A stretch of DNA of 64,000 nt, from positions 620,001-684,000 of the forward strand of contig NZ_CP047045.1 of the NCBI RefSeq assembly GCF_009792355.1, in the 5' to 3' direction. Below the pieces are notes generated by a model. The model saw only the letters and a list, made by a program, of their open reading frames with translations, was not told the DNA's origin and ran no database searches. Positions within the stretch are counted from its first letter, which is position 1; each line of letters opens with the position of its first letter. This document shows, piece after piece, positions 26,981-35,664 of this stretch. Position numbers and translations under genes: made by a program. The stretch comes from Terricaulis silvestris (GTDB lineage: Bacteria; Pseudomonadota; Alphaproteobacteria; Caulobacterales; Aquidulcibacteraceae).

Positions 26981-28314
26981 GCGACGCGACAGCCCTCGGC
27001 GCGCCGCTTGCCGCGCGCGATATCACCGCGGGCGCCTACAAATGGTATGTCGCGGCGACGTTGTGTGCGGCGCACGCCGTGTCGATGGTCGACCGCTTCG
27101 TCATGGTCCTGGTGACGGAGCCGGTGCGCGCCGCGCTTCTGCTGTCGGACACCCAACTGGGTCTGCTGCAGGGCACCGGTTTCGCCATTCTCTATTGCGC
27201 CTTCGCCATTCCGCTGGGCTGGGCGGCCGACCTTACCAACCGGAGAAACTTGATCGCCGCCGGCATCACGCTCTGGAGCGGCGCAACCATCGCAGCGGCC
27301 TTCGCCAATTCCTTTGAAATGCTGTTTGCGGCGCGGCTGGTGGTGGGCTTCGGCGAAGCTTGCCTCATCCCAGCCGGCATGTCGTTGCTGGTGGCGTATT
27401 TCCCGCGCGAGAGCTTGGGGCGCGGCGTTGCCGTCTTTGGGTTGGGCGTTAATATCGGCCTAGGCCTCGCCTTCATCGGCGGCGGCGCATTGTTGGCGTT
27501 GTTGTACGCCAATGGCGGCCTGACGGTTCCGGGCCTCGGCGCCCTCACGCCTTGGCAAGGCATCTTCTTCATTGCCGGCGCATCGGCGGCGCCCGTGTTG
27601 CTCATGCTGCTTTGGCTGCGCGAACCGGCGCGCGCGGACGACGGCGCGCGGGGCCTCGGGGAGAGCTTCGCCAACCTTCGCGACGGCGCCGCGCACCTGT
27701 GGCGCAACATCGACGCCTATGGCCCGTTTTTCATTGTCGGCGCCTGCACATCCACGATGGGATACGCGGTGACCAGCTGGTCCTCGAGCGTGCTGGTACG
27801 GCTTCACGACCAGGCGCCCGCGGACGCCGGCATGATCGTCGGCCTGGTGAGCGTCGTCGGCGGGCCGATTGGCACGCTGACCGGCGGGTGGGTGCTCGAT
27901 GCGTTGAGCGCGCGCCGCGTTGTAGGGGCACCGCTCGTGCTGATGGCGGCCGGCGCGCTTCTGTGTTTTACGGCCGTGATCGGTTTCAGTACGGCGCCCA
28001 GTCTGACGTTGGCCTGCGCGTCGCTGCTGCTTTATTCGTTTGCCACAACGGGCGTCTTGCCGGGACTTTATGTTGGCATGCAGATGCTGACGCCTGACCG
28101 TTTTCGCGGCGTGGCTGCTTCGCTCAACATGATGCTTTACACCTTCATGGGGCTTGGCGTGGGCCCGACCGCGATTGGGTTGCTGAGTGACCGCATGGGG
28201 GGCGACGGCGCCGCACTGGGCACGGCGCTCGTTATTGTGGCCGCCGCACTTGCCGTGGTCATCGTCGGGACGGCGTTCGCGACCCGCAAGGCGTTTCACG
28301 CCAAAGTGCTCTAG
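26977..28314 (+). CDS. MFS transporter (Spinster-like)
   Basis: 445 residues with about 12 hydrophobic helices. GWAADLTNRRNLIAAG after helix 2 is the MFS A-motif loop, and GFGEACLIPAGMSLLVAYFP in helices 4-5 is typical of the Spinster/sugar-phosphate-like branch. The ATG overlaps the preceding stop. It probably imports the island's substrate or a breakdown product across the inner membrane after TonB-dependent uptake; direction is inferred from context only. Confidence 0.87.
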   Translation: MSDATALGAPLAARDITAGAYKWYVAATLCAAHAVSMVDRFVMVLVTEPVRAALLLSDTQLGLLQGTGFAILYCAFAIPLGWAADLTNRRNLIAAGITLWSGATIAAAFANSFEMLFAARLVVGFGEACLIPAGMSLLVAYFPRESLGRGVAVFGLGVNIGLGLAFIGGGALLALLYANGGLTVPGLGALTPWQGIFFIAGASAAPVLLMLLWLREPARADDGARGLGESFANLRDGAAHLWRNIDAYGPFFIVGACTSTMGYAVTSWSSSVLVRLHDQAPADAGMIVGLVSVVGGPIGTLTGGWVLDALSARRVVGAPLVLMAAGALLCFTAVIGFSTAPSLTLACASLLLYSFATTGVLPGLYVGMQMLTPDRFRGVAASLNMMLYTFMGLGVGPTAIGLLSDRMGGDGAALGTALVIVAAALAVVIVGTAFATRKAFHAKVL

Positions 28315-28817
28315 CTGGATTTTTCAAACGCCATCAGCATTGACCGGCTGTGATCGACGAACTGCATCTCGTCAGCAGTGGCGTCGCGCGCGACTTCCGG
28401 ACTGGCGCGCGTTGCGTGCATTTGTTCCAGCGACTCGAACATGACACATCCGACGCCGTCATACGCGTTGACGCTGGTGAGCCCGCTGCTCTGTAGCACG
28501 GCAACGATCTCCGCAGGCGCATCAGCGTGCAGCTGCTGGTATCCGGGCGCGGCGATGCGGCGCCCGAAGGGCGCGTGACCGATGCGCCATCGCTCCGCGA
28601 AGGCCGCCTTTGACAGCGCTGCGTGACGCTTGACCAGCATGGTGACGATCACCGGCCCAGAGTCCGGCTTTATGATGTGTTCGGCGCCGGCGATCGCAAC
28701 GGATGCGTTCAAATCCAGCGCGGGTGCGAGCCGCGTGATCAGCGCCGCGAACTCCTGCGCGATGCGTTCGAACCCGCCGCGAAGAACGATGAGCGCCACG
28801 TGCGGTGAAGGCGCCAA
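28311..28817 (-). CDS. EthD-like protein, true N-terminus uncertain
   Basis: 168 residues from a TTG with no clear ribosome site. The C-terminal half (VKRHAALSKAAFAERWRIGHAPFGRR, then a Y..DGVGCVMFESLEQM stretch) matches the EthD/dimeric ferredoxin-like fold found beside P450s. The same frame stays open and coding-like upstream to 29042 but contains no ATG, GTG or TTG there. A GTT at 29016-29018, one base from GTG, would give a 235-residue protein. The gene may have lost its start codon or may use a rare one. It converges on the MFS gene. Confidence 0.6.
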   Translation of the reverse strand: MAPSPHVALIVLRGGFERIAQEFAALITRLAPALDLNASVAIAGAEHIIKPDSGPVIVTMLVKRHAALSKAAFAERWRIGHAPFGRRIAAPGYQQLHADAPAEIVAVLQSSGLTSVNAYDGVGCVMFESLEQMHATRASPEVARDATADEMQFVDHSRSMLMAFEKSS

Positions 28818-29108
28818 CGGCAGCGCGCCCGTGCCGTCCGGCGTGGGTTTGGGAAGCTGAAGCGCGAGGCGAGCGGCCGTTTCGACAGACGAAGGCCGAG
28901 CCTCACGACGCCAATTCGCCAGAGCGGCGAAAATGTCATCCGTCGCATCTTGCGATCTGGGCGCCGCGAAAAGCGTCGCTAAGGGCTGATCCGCGACGAG
29001 AGGGGTCGTAGCAGAAACCTTACGTTGAACTGCAAAGCTGAATTAATCTGTGATGGCACCTACTTAACGGCGTTATGAGGCCAAAACACTGCGATTCAAA
29101 GCCATTCT

Positions 29109-29146
29109 AACGAAAATGTTGACCATGTTACAAAACAGCGTTAGTT
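29109..29146. promoter_or_regulatory. two island operator copies upstream of TonB receptor 1
   Basis: AACGAAAATGTT (29109-29120) and AACAGCGTTAGTT (29134-29146) lie in tandem, 82 bases or more before the receptor start. The second copy has arms AACA/AGTT inside a wider AAAAC...GTTTT inverted repeat. The gap 28818-29227 otherwise holds only the possible EthD N-terminus. Confidence 0.5.
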
Positions 29147-29227
29147 TTACCCTTCAGAGCACGCGCGGATTGGCTGGTGGCGACACATGCCGGCCGAAAG
29201 AAATGACGTGCCGGGGAGGGAAGCAGA

Positions 29228-31390
29228 ATGCGAAACGGTGTGAGGTTTTGCGCGCCTGGTGCGCTGCTGGCGACAACGGCGCTGTTTACGGTGTGCGGTG
29301 CGCCGACGGCATTGGCGCAGGAGACGCCGACGGAAACGACGACGACCGAAGGCGACATCGTCGTCACCGCCCAGCGACGCAATGAACGTTTGCAAGACGT
29401 CCCGATTGCGGTCACTGCGCTCAACGCCGAACAGATCGAGAGCCAAGGGCTCCTCTCCACACACGATCTCGCGCAAGCCGTCACCGGTTTGACCATTACG
29501 GAGAGCGGCGCCTACGTGCAGCCGTTCATTCGAGGTGTCGGATCCACGGTCACCAATCTCGGCGAACAGGGTAGTACGGCGACCTACGTTGATGGCGTCT
29601 ACATGCCTGCCGTGCACGGCCAGTGGTACGACATGGCCAACGTCGAATCGATCCAGGTGCTGAAGGGTCCGCAAGGCACGCTGTTCGGCCGCAACGCCAA
29701 CACCGGCGCCATCATCATCACCACGCGCGCGCCGCAGCATGAGTTCGAAGGTGCGGCCGACGTTAGCTACGGCAACTACAATTCGTTCGGCTTCCGCGGC
29801 TTCCTCACTGGTCCCATCTCGGAAACGACGGCGTGGTCGCTCTCAGCGAACTTCGACTCTCACGATGGCTGGATTCGAAACCTTTTCCGTGACGGTGAAA
29901 CCATTGGCGGCGGCCAGCGTTACGCGGTTCGCGGCAACCTGCTGATTGAGCCTACGCCCAATGTCGACATTCTTCTCTCGGCCGACACGATGCGTCAGCA
30001 AGATCCAACGCCGATCCTGATTCAGCCCATCAATGGCTATCAAGGCTACGTTCCGGGCGATCCCGGCATTGCAGGTCTCACGCCCGAAGGTCCTTACGAC
30101 TTTATCGGCAACGAGAATGTCGATTTCATCAGCGAACAGGACGGTATTTCCGCGCGCGTCATTTGGGACATTGACTCTGTCACGCTGCAATCCATCACCG
30201 CGTTCCGCACGTATGGCTCCCGGTCCATCGAATATGATTCCGACACGACGCCGTTCCGCTACAGCGCAATCAACAGCACCGACGAAGGGGACAATTTCAC
30301 CCAAGAGTTCCAACTTAATTCGAACGGGACAGGCCCGTTGAACTGGGTCGTCGGCGCGTTCTACATGAAGCAAAACGCCAACTACGATCCGCTGCTCATT
30401 CGTTCCGGTGTTGTGAACACCTTCATCACCGCCCAGCAAGTCACCGAAGCCAGCGCTCTCTTCGCCGACGGGACATACGATTGGGGAACGTTCGAATTGA
30501 CGCTCGGCCTCAGATACAGCACCGAGGACAAGTCCTATGACGGACAGCGCAATGGTGTTCAGCTGGTGACTGATGCGTCAGCGTCATGGGAGGCGACAAC
30601 GCCACGCGTGGTTCTCGCATATCACCCGAATGACGATTTCCTGCTCTACGCTAGCTATTCGCAAGGGTTCAAGAGCGGCTCATTCAACGCGAACGGCCTG
30701 TCTACGCTTCGCGTCAATCCGGAAACCGTGGATGCCTACGAGATCGGCCTGAAGATGAATCCTATGCCAGGGTTCACGTTCAATACGTCGATCTTCAGCT
30801 ACCAGGCGATCGACATGCAGGTTCAGGCGCTTGATCCAAATACCAACCTCATCCGCATCACCAATGCCGCTGAAATGGAATCCTACGGCGCCGATATCGA
30901 AATCGGCTGGCGCCCGATTGACCCTCTGTCGCTGAGACTTGGCGTCTCGTATCTGCACACAGAATTTACGGATTTCCCGAACGCTCAAATTTTCGTGCCC
31001 AACCCCGGCTTCACTGACGGGCGCAACATGCCGATCCTTGCCGACGTCACAGGAAATGAGAATGTGCGCTCGCCGGAGTTCACGATCAACTTGGCTGCAG
31101 ATTACACGTTTGATCTCGCGAGCGGCGGCAGCGTGGTGCCGTCCTTCAATATCTACCACTCGTCTTCGTTCTTCTGGGAAGTCGGCAATCGGATCGAGGA
31201 GCCTGCCTACACTTTGATCAATGCGCAGGTGACTTGGAACTTGCCGGGCGATCAAGTCGCGCTTTCGGCTTGGGGACGCAATCTGACCGACGAAGTGCAC
31301 TTCCGGAACGTGGCCGCAGCAGCGCAAGCTGACCGTCAAGCCGCTGACGAGCCGATGATGTATGGCGTGAGCGCGGGCTTCCGCTTCTAA
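29228..31390 (+). CDS. TonB-dependent receptor 1
   Basis: 720 residues from an ATG after GGGAGG. The signal peptide ends near ALA-Q (about residue 30). The TonB box is in DIVVTAQRR, the plug domain spans about 45-165 with VLKGPQGTLFGRNA, and a 22-strand-type barrel ends in Phe (VSAGFRF). It is an outer-membrane importer energised by TonB/ExbBD. The IPVTA-type plug belongs to the group abundant in sphingomonads and caulobacters for hydrophobic or plant-derived substrates. It is monocistronic and followed by a hairpin. Confidence 0.92.
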   Translation: MRNGVRFCAPGALLATTALFTVCGAPTALAQETPTETTTTEGDIVVTAQRRNERLQDVPIAVTALNAEQIESQGLLSTHDLAQAVTGLTITESGAYVQPFIRGVGSTVTNLGEQGSTATYVDGVYMPAVHGQWYDMANVESIQVLKGPQGTLFGRNANTGAIIITTRAPQHEFEGAADVSYGNYNSFGFRGFLTGPISETTAWSLSANFDSHDGWIRNLFRDGETIGGGQRYAVRGNLLIEPTPNVDILLSADTMRQQDPTPILIQPINGYQGYVPGDPGIAGLTPEGPYDFIGNENVDFISEQDGISARVIWDIDSVTLQSITAFRTYGSRSIEYDSDTTPFRYSAINSTDEGDNFTQEFQLNSNGTGPLNWVVGAFYMKQNANYDPLLIRSGVVNTFITAQQVTEASALFADGTYDWGTFELTLGLRYSTEDKSYDGQRNGVQLVTDASASWEATTPRVVLAYHPNDDFLLYASYSQGFKSGSFNANGLSTLRVNPETVDAYEIGLKMNPMPGFTFNTSIFSYQAIDMQVQALDPNTNLIRITNAAEMESYGADIEIGWRPIDPLSLRLGVSYLHTEFTDFPNAQIFVPNPGFTDGRNMPILADVTGNENVRSPEFTINLAADYTFDLASGGSVVPSFNIYHSSSFFWEVGNRIEEPAYTLINAQVTWNLPGDQVALSAWGRNLTDEVHFRNVAAAAQADRQAADEPMMYGVSAGFRF

Positions 31391-31397
31391 CTACGCT

Positions 31398-31427
31398 GCG
31401 GGCGTCGCCGGCTTCGGCGTCGCCCGC
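31398..31427. terminator. hairpin between TonB receptor 1 and LeuD
   Basis: Seven-base arms GCGGGCG / CGCCCGC enclose a second stem CGCCG / CGGCG around a GCTT loop. There is no clear U tract on either strand. Placed between two convergent genes, it probably serves as a shared transcription stop. Confidence 0.55.
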
Positions 31428-31430
31428 GCT

Positions 31431-32075
31431 TTAGCGCTCAGCCGTGTTGCGCCACGCAAGCAGGCCGGTCTGCACCAGCCAAGGCATCTCCCGCCGTGCG
31501 CGTTCTTCGTGAGCGCTGATCGCCGCTTCATGGTGCAAGCTGTTGGCGATATCATCGATGCCTTCAAGCAGGCGCGTGCGCCGCTGTTCATCGACAGCGA
31601 ATGGAATCTCTCGGTCGCCGGTCGTGATCGTGAGCGCCTCAAGATCCACCGTGAATGTCGCTCGCGCGGGATCGCGCGCTCGCTCCATCAGATCTTCAAC
31701 AATGGCCCGATCGAGTTCGATCGGGAGGATGCCATTCTTGCAACAATTGCTGTGAAAGATGTCGGCGAAACTCGGTGCAATGATGCAACGGATGCCGAAA
31801 TCGAGAAGCGCCCAGGGCGCATGTTCGCGGCTTGAGCCGCAGCCGAAATTCTCAAGCGTGATGAGAATCTTCGCTTCGCGCCATGGCGCACGGTTGATCA
31901 CAAAGTCCAGCCGTTCTTGGCCGAGCTCGTCAAAGCGCTGATTGTGAAAGAGGGCGCCGCCTAAGCCTTGCCGCGACACAGTCTTGAGGAACGGCGCCGG
32001 CACGAGCATGTCCGTGTCGATGTTGGCGATGGGGAGGGGCGCGGCGATGCCCGTCAAGCGCACGAACGGCGTCAT
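31431..32075 (-). CDS. leuD: 3-isopropylmalate dehydratase small subunit-like (LeuD family)
   Basis: 214 residues from the ATG that overlaps the LeuC stop by one base; the longer open frame is antisense noise. It has the aconitase-swivel domain signature GSSREHAPWALLDFGIRCIIAPSFADIFHSN split at GCGSSREHAPW. With LeuC it forms a hydro-lyase. The operon context (LLM, CoA-transferase, HMG-CoA-lyase-like) points to a degradative hydratase rather than leucine synthesis, for instance hydration of a methylated unsaturated dicarboxylate. That role is inference. Confidence 0.87.
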   Translation of the reverse strand: MTPFVRLTGIAAPLPIANIDTDMLVPAPFLKTVSRQGLGGALFHNQRFDELGQERLDFVINRAPWREAKILITLENFGCGSSREHAPWALLDFGIRCIIAPSFADIFHSNCCKNGILPIELDRAIVEDLMERARDPARATFTVDLEALTITTGDREIPFAVDEQRRTRLLEGIDDIANSLHHEAAISAHEERARREMPWLVQTGLLAWRNTAER

Positions 32076-33490
32076 CACGCAAGCTCCCGCACATCGGTGA
32101 GGCGCCCGCGAATGGCCGCGGCTGCCGCCATCGCCGGTGAGACCAGATGCGTGCGCCCGCCGGGGCCTTGGCGTCCTTCGAAGTTTCGGTTGGACGTCGA
32201 TGCACACCGTTGACCAGGCGCCAAGCGGTCGGGGTTGAGGCCGAGGCACATCGAACAGCCCGCATCGCGCCATTCGAATCCGGCCTCGACGAAGATGCGA
32301 TCCAATCCTTCTTCTTCGCCTTGCGCCTTCACGGCGGCTGAGCCGGGCACAACCAACGCGCGCACGCCGTCGGCGACATGGCGGCCCTTCGCGATCGCGG
32401 CGGCCGCGCGCAGATCCTCGATGCGGCTATTGGTGCAGCTGCCGATGAACACAACGTCGATCGGCAAACCGTTCAAGGGTTGCTTCGCTTCAAGGCCCAT
32501 GTACGCGAGCATGCGCTGGATTTGCGCGCGGCGCGCGGGATCCTGCTCCATGGCTGGGTCCGGCGTTTGCCCGGCGATCGTGGTCACCGCTTCCGGGCTG
32601 GTGCCCCACGTCACCATTGGCGCGATGTCGGCGGCCGCTAGCGAGACGGTACGATCGAAGACGGCGCCGCGATCGGACGGCAACGTCCGCCAATATGCCT
32701 TGGCTTGATCGAACGCCGCCCCATGCGGCGCGCAGGGTCGGCCCTCGATCCAAGCAAATGCTTTTTCGTCCGGCGCGATCATGCCTGCGCGGGCGCCGGC
32801 TTCGATCGACATATTGCAGATCGTCATCCGCCCAGCCATGTCGAGCGCGGTGATCGCTTCGCCCGCGTACTCGATCACGCATCCAGTCGCGCCCGCGGTG
32901 CCGATCTTTCCGATGATTGCGAGGATGATGTCCTTTGCCGTGACGCTGGCGCCGAGCGCGCCGTCGATCCGAATGAGCATGGTCTGCGATCGCTTTTGGA
33001 TCAGCGTCTGGGTCGCCAGCACGTGCTCGGCTTCCGATGTGCCGATACCGAAGGCCAAAGCGCCGAACGCGCCGTGCGTTGAGGTGTGGCTGTCGCCGCA
33101 GACGATGGTGGCGCCAGGGAGGGTAAGACCCTGTTCGGGGCCAATGATATGAACGATGCCGTGGCGTGCGCTAGTGAGGCCGGCGTAGGGAAGGCCGAAG
33201 TCGCGCGCGTTGCGCTCCAGCGTCTCGACTTGAAGGCGGCTGGCGGAATCGTCTATGGCGCCGAGGCCACCGGCGCGATTTTGCGTTGGCACGTTGTGAT
33301 CGGCGACGGCAAGCGTGAGATCGGGACGGCGGACACTGCGATGAGACGCGCGCAATCCGTCAAATGCCTGAGGGCTCGTCACTTCATAGAGCAGATGCCT
33401 GTCGACATAGAGTAGCCACTCGCCGCCGCCGAGATTCGCGACGGCGTGCGCGTCCCATACTTTCTCGTAAAGTGTACGCGGTCGTAACAT
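32075..33490 (-). CDS. leuC: 3-isopropylmalate dehydratase large subunit-like (LeuC family)
   Basis: 471 residues from the ATG giving [12 protein letters not shown], matching normal LeuC length; the ORF upstream of that ATG is antisense to the lyase gene. The three 4Fe-4S cysteines are C352 (GSCTNSR), C412 and C415 (CSMC); GDSHTSTHG is near 132. It is the catalytic subunit of an aconitase-type isomerase/hydratase. It overlaps neighbours by one base on each side. The position in a catabolic operon suggests a 2-alkylmalate or citraconate-type substrate. Confidence 0.88.
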   Translation of the reverse strand: MLRPRTLYEKVWDAHAVANLGGGEWLLYVDRHLLYEVTSPQAFDGLRASHRSVRRPDLTLAVADHNVPTQNRAGGLGAIDDSASRLQVETLERNARDFGLPYAGLTSARHGIVHIIGPEQGLTLPGATIVCGDSHTSTHGAFGALAFGIGTSEAEHVLATQTLIQKRSQTMLIRIDGALGASVTAKDIILAIIGKIGTAGATGCVIEYAGEAITALDMAGRMTICNMSIEAGARAGMIAPDEKAFAWIEGRPCAPHGAAFDQAKAYWRTLPSDRGAVFDRTVSLAAADIAPMVTWGTSPEAVTTIAGQTPDPAMEQDPARRAQIQRMLAYMGLEAKQPLNGLPIDVVFIGSCTNSRIEDLRAAAAIAKGRHVADGVRALVVPGSAAVKAQGEEEGLDRIFVEAGFEWRDAGCSMCLGLNPDRLAPGQRCASTSNRNFEGRQGPGGRTHLVSPAMAAAAAIRGRLTDVRELA

Positions 33491-34407
33491 CAGCCCGTTT
33501 CCCGCGCTTGCGCCATGAGCACGGCTTGGCGCACGCGCCCGCCCGAGCAAGCGTCCGGAAGTGCTGCGCCATCCCGCGCGACCGAAATGAGCGCCGCAAC
33601 GTCGATGCCGGTGCGGACGCCCATTTGTTCGAATGTCCAGACGACGTCTTCTGTCGCGACGTTGCCGGTTGCGCCCGGCGCAAACGGGCATCCGCCGAGG
33701 CCAGCGAACGAGGCGTCGAAGACGCGCACGCCGGCATCGTAAGCCGCCAGCACATTCGCCACCCCCAGTCCGTACGTGTCGTGCCCATGAAAGGCCCATC
33801 GCGAAACGAGCGGCAATCGCGTCATCGCAGTTTCGAACAGCGAGCGCACCCGATCGGGCGTGACGCGACCGGTCGTGTCGCACAGCGCAACTTCAGCGTC
33901 CGGGCTGCTCTCGACCAAGTGCTCCAGCAAAGCAAGTGTCTGTTCGGGCGCGAGCGGGCCGTCGAAGGGGCAGTCGAACGCCGTCGCGACGTTGAGGCGA
34001 ATGCGAGTCTGATCGCCGACAGTCTTCGCTAGCGTGGCATATTCCGCCGCGGAGTCCGCAGGGAGGCGCCGGACATTGTTGAGATTGTGCTTTTCGCTTA
34101 CCGAAAGCACGAACGCGATATGGCGCGCGCCGGCGCCGATGGCTTTCTCGGCATAGCGTACATTCGGTGTGAGCACCTGTACGTCCAAGCCCGGCAGATC
34201 GCGGGACGCCGCCAGTATCTCCGCTGCGTCCGCCATTTGCGGCACGGCTTTGTCGCTGACGAAGGCGGTGGCCTCGACACGCCGCACGCCCGCGGCGTGG
34301 AGCCTGGCGATCATATCGATCTTGGTCGCGGTGGGAATAAAGGCCGCGATCGCTTGAAAGCCGTCGCGCGGTCCAACGTCGACGATCGAAACGGCGCGCT
34401 CGCTCAT
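33490..34407 (-). CDS. HMG-CoA lyase-like (HMGL/DRE-TIM family) lyase
   Basis: 305 residues. R14 and D15 in VGPRDGFQ, H207 and H209 in FHGHDTYG, and the flexible-loop C240 in [14 protein letters not shown] match hydroxymethylglutaryl-CoA lyase. It would cleave a 3-hydroxy-3-methylacyl-CoA or citramalyl-type CoA ester into acetyl-CoA plus a keto acid. The ATG start overlaps the CaiB stop (TGATG); a GTG one codon upstream is possible. With CaiB upstream and LeuCD downstream it forms a plausible activation-hydration-cleavage set. Confidence 0.87.
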   Translation of the reverse strand: MSERAVSIVDVGPRDGFQAIAAFIPTATKIDMIARLHAAGVRRVEATAFVSDKAVPQMADAAEILAASRDLPGLDVQVLTPNVRYAEKAIGAGARHIAFVLSVSEKHNLNNVRRLPADSAAEYATLAKTVGDQTRIRLNVATAFDCPFDGPLAPEQTLALLEHLVESSPDAEVALCDTTGRVTPDRVRSLFETAMTRLPLVSRWAFHGHDTYGLGVANVLAAYDAGVRVFDASFAGLGGCPFAPGATGNVATEDVVWTFEQMGVRTGIDVAALISVARDGAALPDACSGGRVRQAVLMAQARETG

Positions 34408-35630
34408 CACACCACTCCGTCCGCGCGCAGGGCGTCGATTGCCGCGTCGTTCATAGCCAGCAATTCATGTAGCACTTCGCGTGTATGCGCACCGAGCGGC
34501 GGGCCAGGCCACCGCACGCCGTTCTCTCCGTCGATGCGCGGGACGATCCCCACATGCGTTACGGGTCCGTCAAACGCTGGATCGTCGACGCTCTGAATCA
34601 TGCCGCGATGCAGGTACTGAGGATCAGAGGCGCAATCCGCGGCAGTGTAGACTTTCGAGTTCGGAATATCTGCCTGCGTGAGTTTGTCGATCAACGCAGA
34701 TGTACCGTAACTGCGCGTCCAGTCCGCGATCAGCGCATCCATGGCCGCGACATTTTCAACGCGCTCCTGATTGCCGCGAAAACCTTGCGCGCCAACGAGC
34801 TCCTCGCGGCCCATCAAGCCCATCAACTTCGCAAACAATGGTTCGGAATTGGCGGCGATCAAAACCCAGCCGCCATCGGCGGTCGGATAGGCGTCAGAGG
34901 GCGCAGCCGTCGCGATGCCGCCGCCGGTCGGTTGCTTGATCTTTGCGAGCGCGCCGTACTCGGGCAGCATGCCTTCCATCAAGCTGAGCACACTTTCAGT
35001 GAGCGCGACGTCGATTGTGTGCGCGCTACGATCGCCATCGCGGCCCTCTCGGCGCCAGAGCGCAGCCAGAATGCCGATTACGGCGTAAAGCCCAGAGATT
35101 GAATCGCCGATACTGACGCCAGCGCGAACAGGGGGGAGGTCGCTCGCGCCGGGGCGATGGTTGGTGAGATGGCGGAGCCCACCGATTGCTTCGCCGATCG
35201 CGCCGAACGCCGCGCGGTCGCGGTAGGGGCCGCTTTGTCCGTATCCGGAAATGTGCGCGATGATGAGATCTGGACGGTCGCGTCGCAGTGTCTCTGGGCT
35301 TAATCCCAGTTTGTCGATTTGGCCGGGACGGAAGTTTTCGATCAACACGTCGCATTGCGCGGCGAGCGCGTGAACGATGCTCTGCGCCCGCTCTGTTTTC
35401 AGGTTGAGCGTGATGCAGCGCTTGTTACGGCCGTGGACGGACCACCACAGCGACTTGCCGTCGATTTGCTCACCCCATTGGCGGACGGGGTCGCCTCCGG
35501 GCGGTTCAACCTTGATCACGTCGGCGCCGAGGTCGGCCAAAATTCGCGCAGCGAAGGGCGCGGCTACAAAATGCCCGATCTCCAGGACTCGCACGCCGTG
35601 CAACACGCCCAGTCGCCGGTTGATGGTCAT
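34407..35630 (-). CDS. Class III CoA-transferase (CaiB/BaiF)
   Basis: 407 residues from the ATG giving MTINRRLG. The N-terminal VRVLEIGHFVAAPFAARILADLGADVIKVE split across the CoA-binding Rossmann part, RNKRCITLNLK, and D176 in GVSIGDSISG (the aspartate that forms the acyl anhydride) fit true CoA-transferases, unlike the racemase-like relative at 8126. It probably moves CoA from succinyl-CoA or similar to a carboxylic intermediate. It lies 34 bases after the LLM gene and overlaps the lyase gene. Confidence 0.88.
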   Translation of the reverse strand: MTINRRLGVLHGVRVLEIGHFVAAPFAARILADLGADVIKVEPPGGDPVRQWGEQIDGKSLWWSVHGRNKRCITLNLKTERAQSIVHALAAQCDVLIENFRPGQIDKLGLSPETLRRDRPDLIIAHISGYGQSGPYRDRAAFGAIGEAIGGLRHLTNHRPGASDLPPVRAGVSIGDSISGLYAVIGILAALWRREGRDGDRSAHTIDVALTESVLSLMEGMLPEYGALAKIKQPTGGGIATAAPSDAYPTADGGWVLIAANSEPLFAKLMGLMGREELVGAQGFRGNQERVENVAAMDALIADWTRSYGTSALIDKLTQADIPNSKVYTAADCASDPQYLHRGMIQSVDDPAFDGPVTHVGIVPRIDGENGVRWPGPPLGAHTREVLHELLAMNDAAIDALRADGVV

Positions 35631-35664
35631 GTCCGAACCTGCCCAGAGGTTATCATCGAAGCGT

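Noticed and set aside
29060-29079. AACGGCGTT palindrome as another island operator copy
   Set aside because: Its arms are joined by one base instead of five or six, so it does not fit the recurring repeat.
31431-33490. Leucine biosynthesis locus
   Set aside because: LeuC and LeuD are present, but leuA and leuB are absent and the operon partners are an LLM enzyme, a CoA-transferase and an HMG-CoA-lyase-like protein.
33491-33883. N-terminal extension of LeuC
   Set aside because: It overlaps the HMG-CoA-lyase-like gene on the same strand in another frame; the internal ATG restores normal LeuC length.
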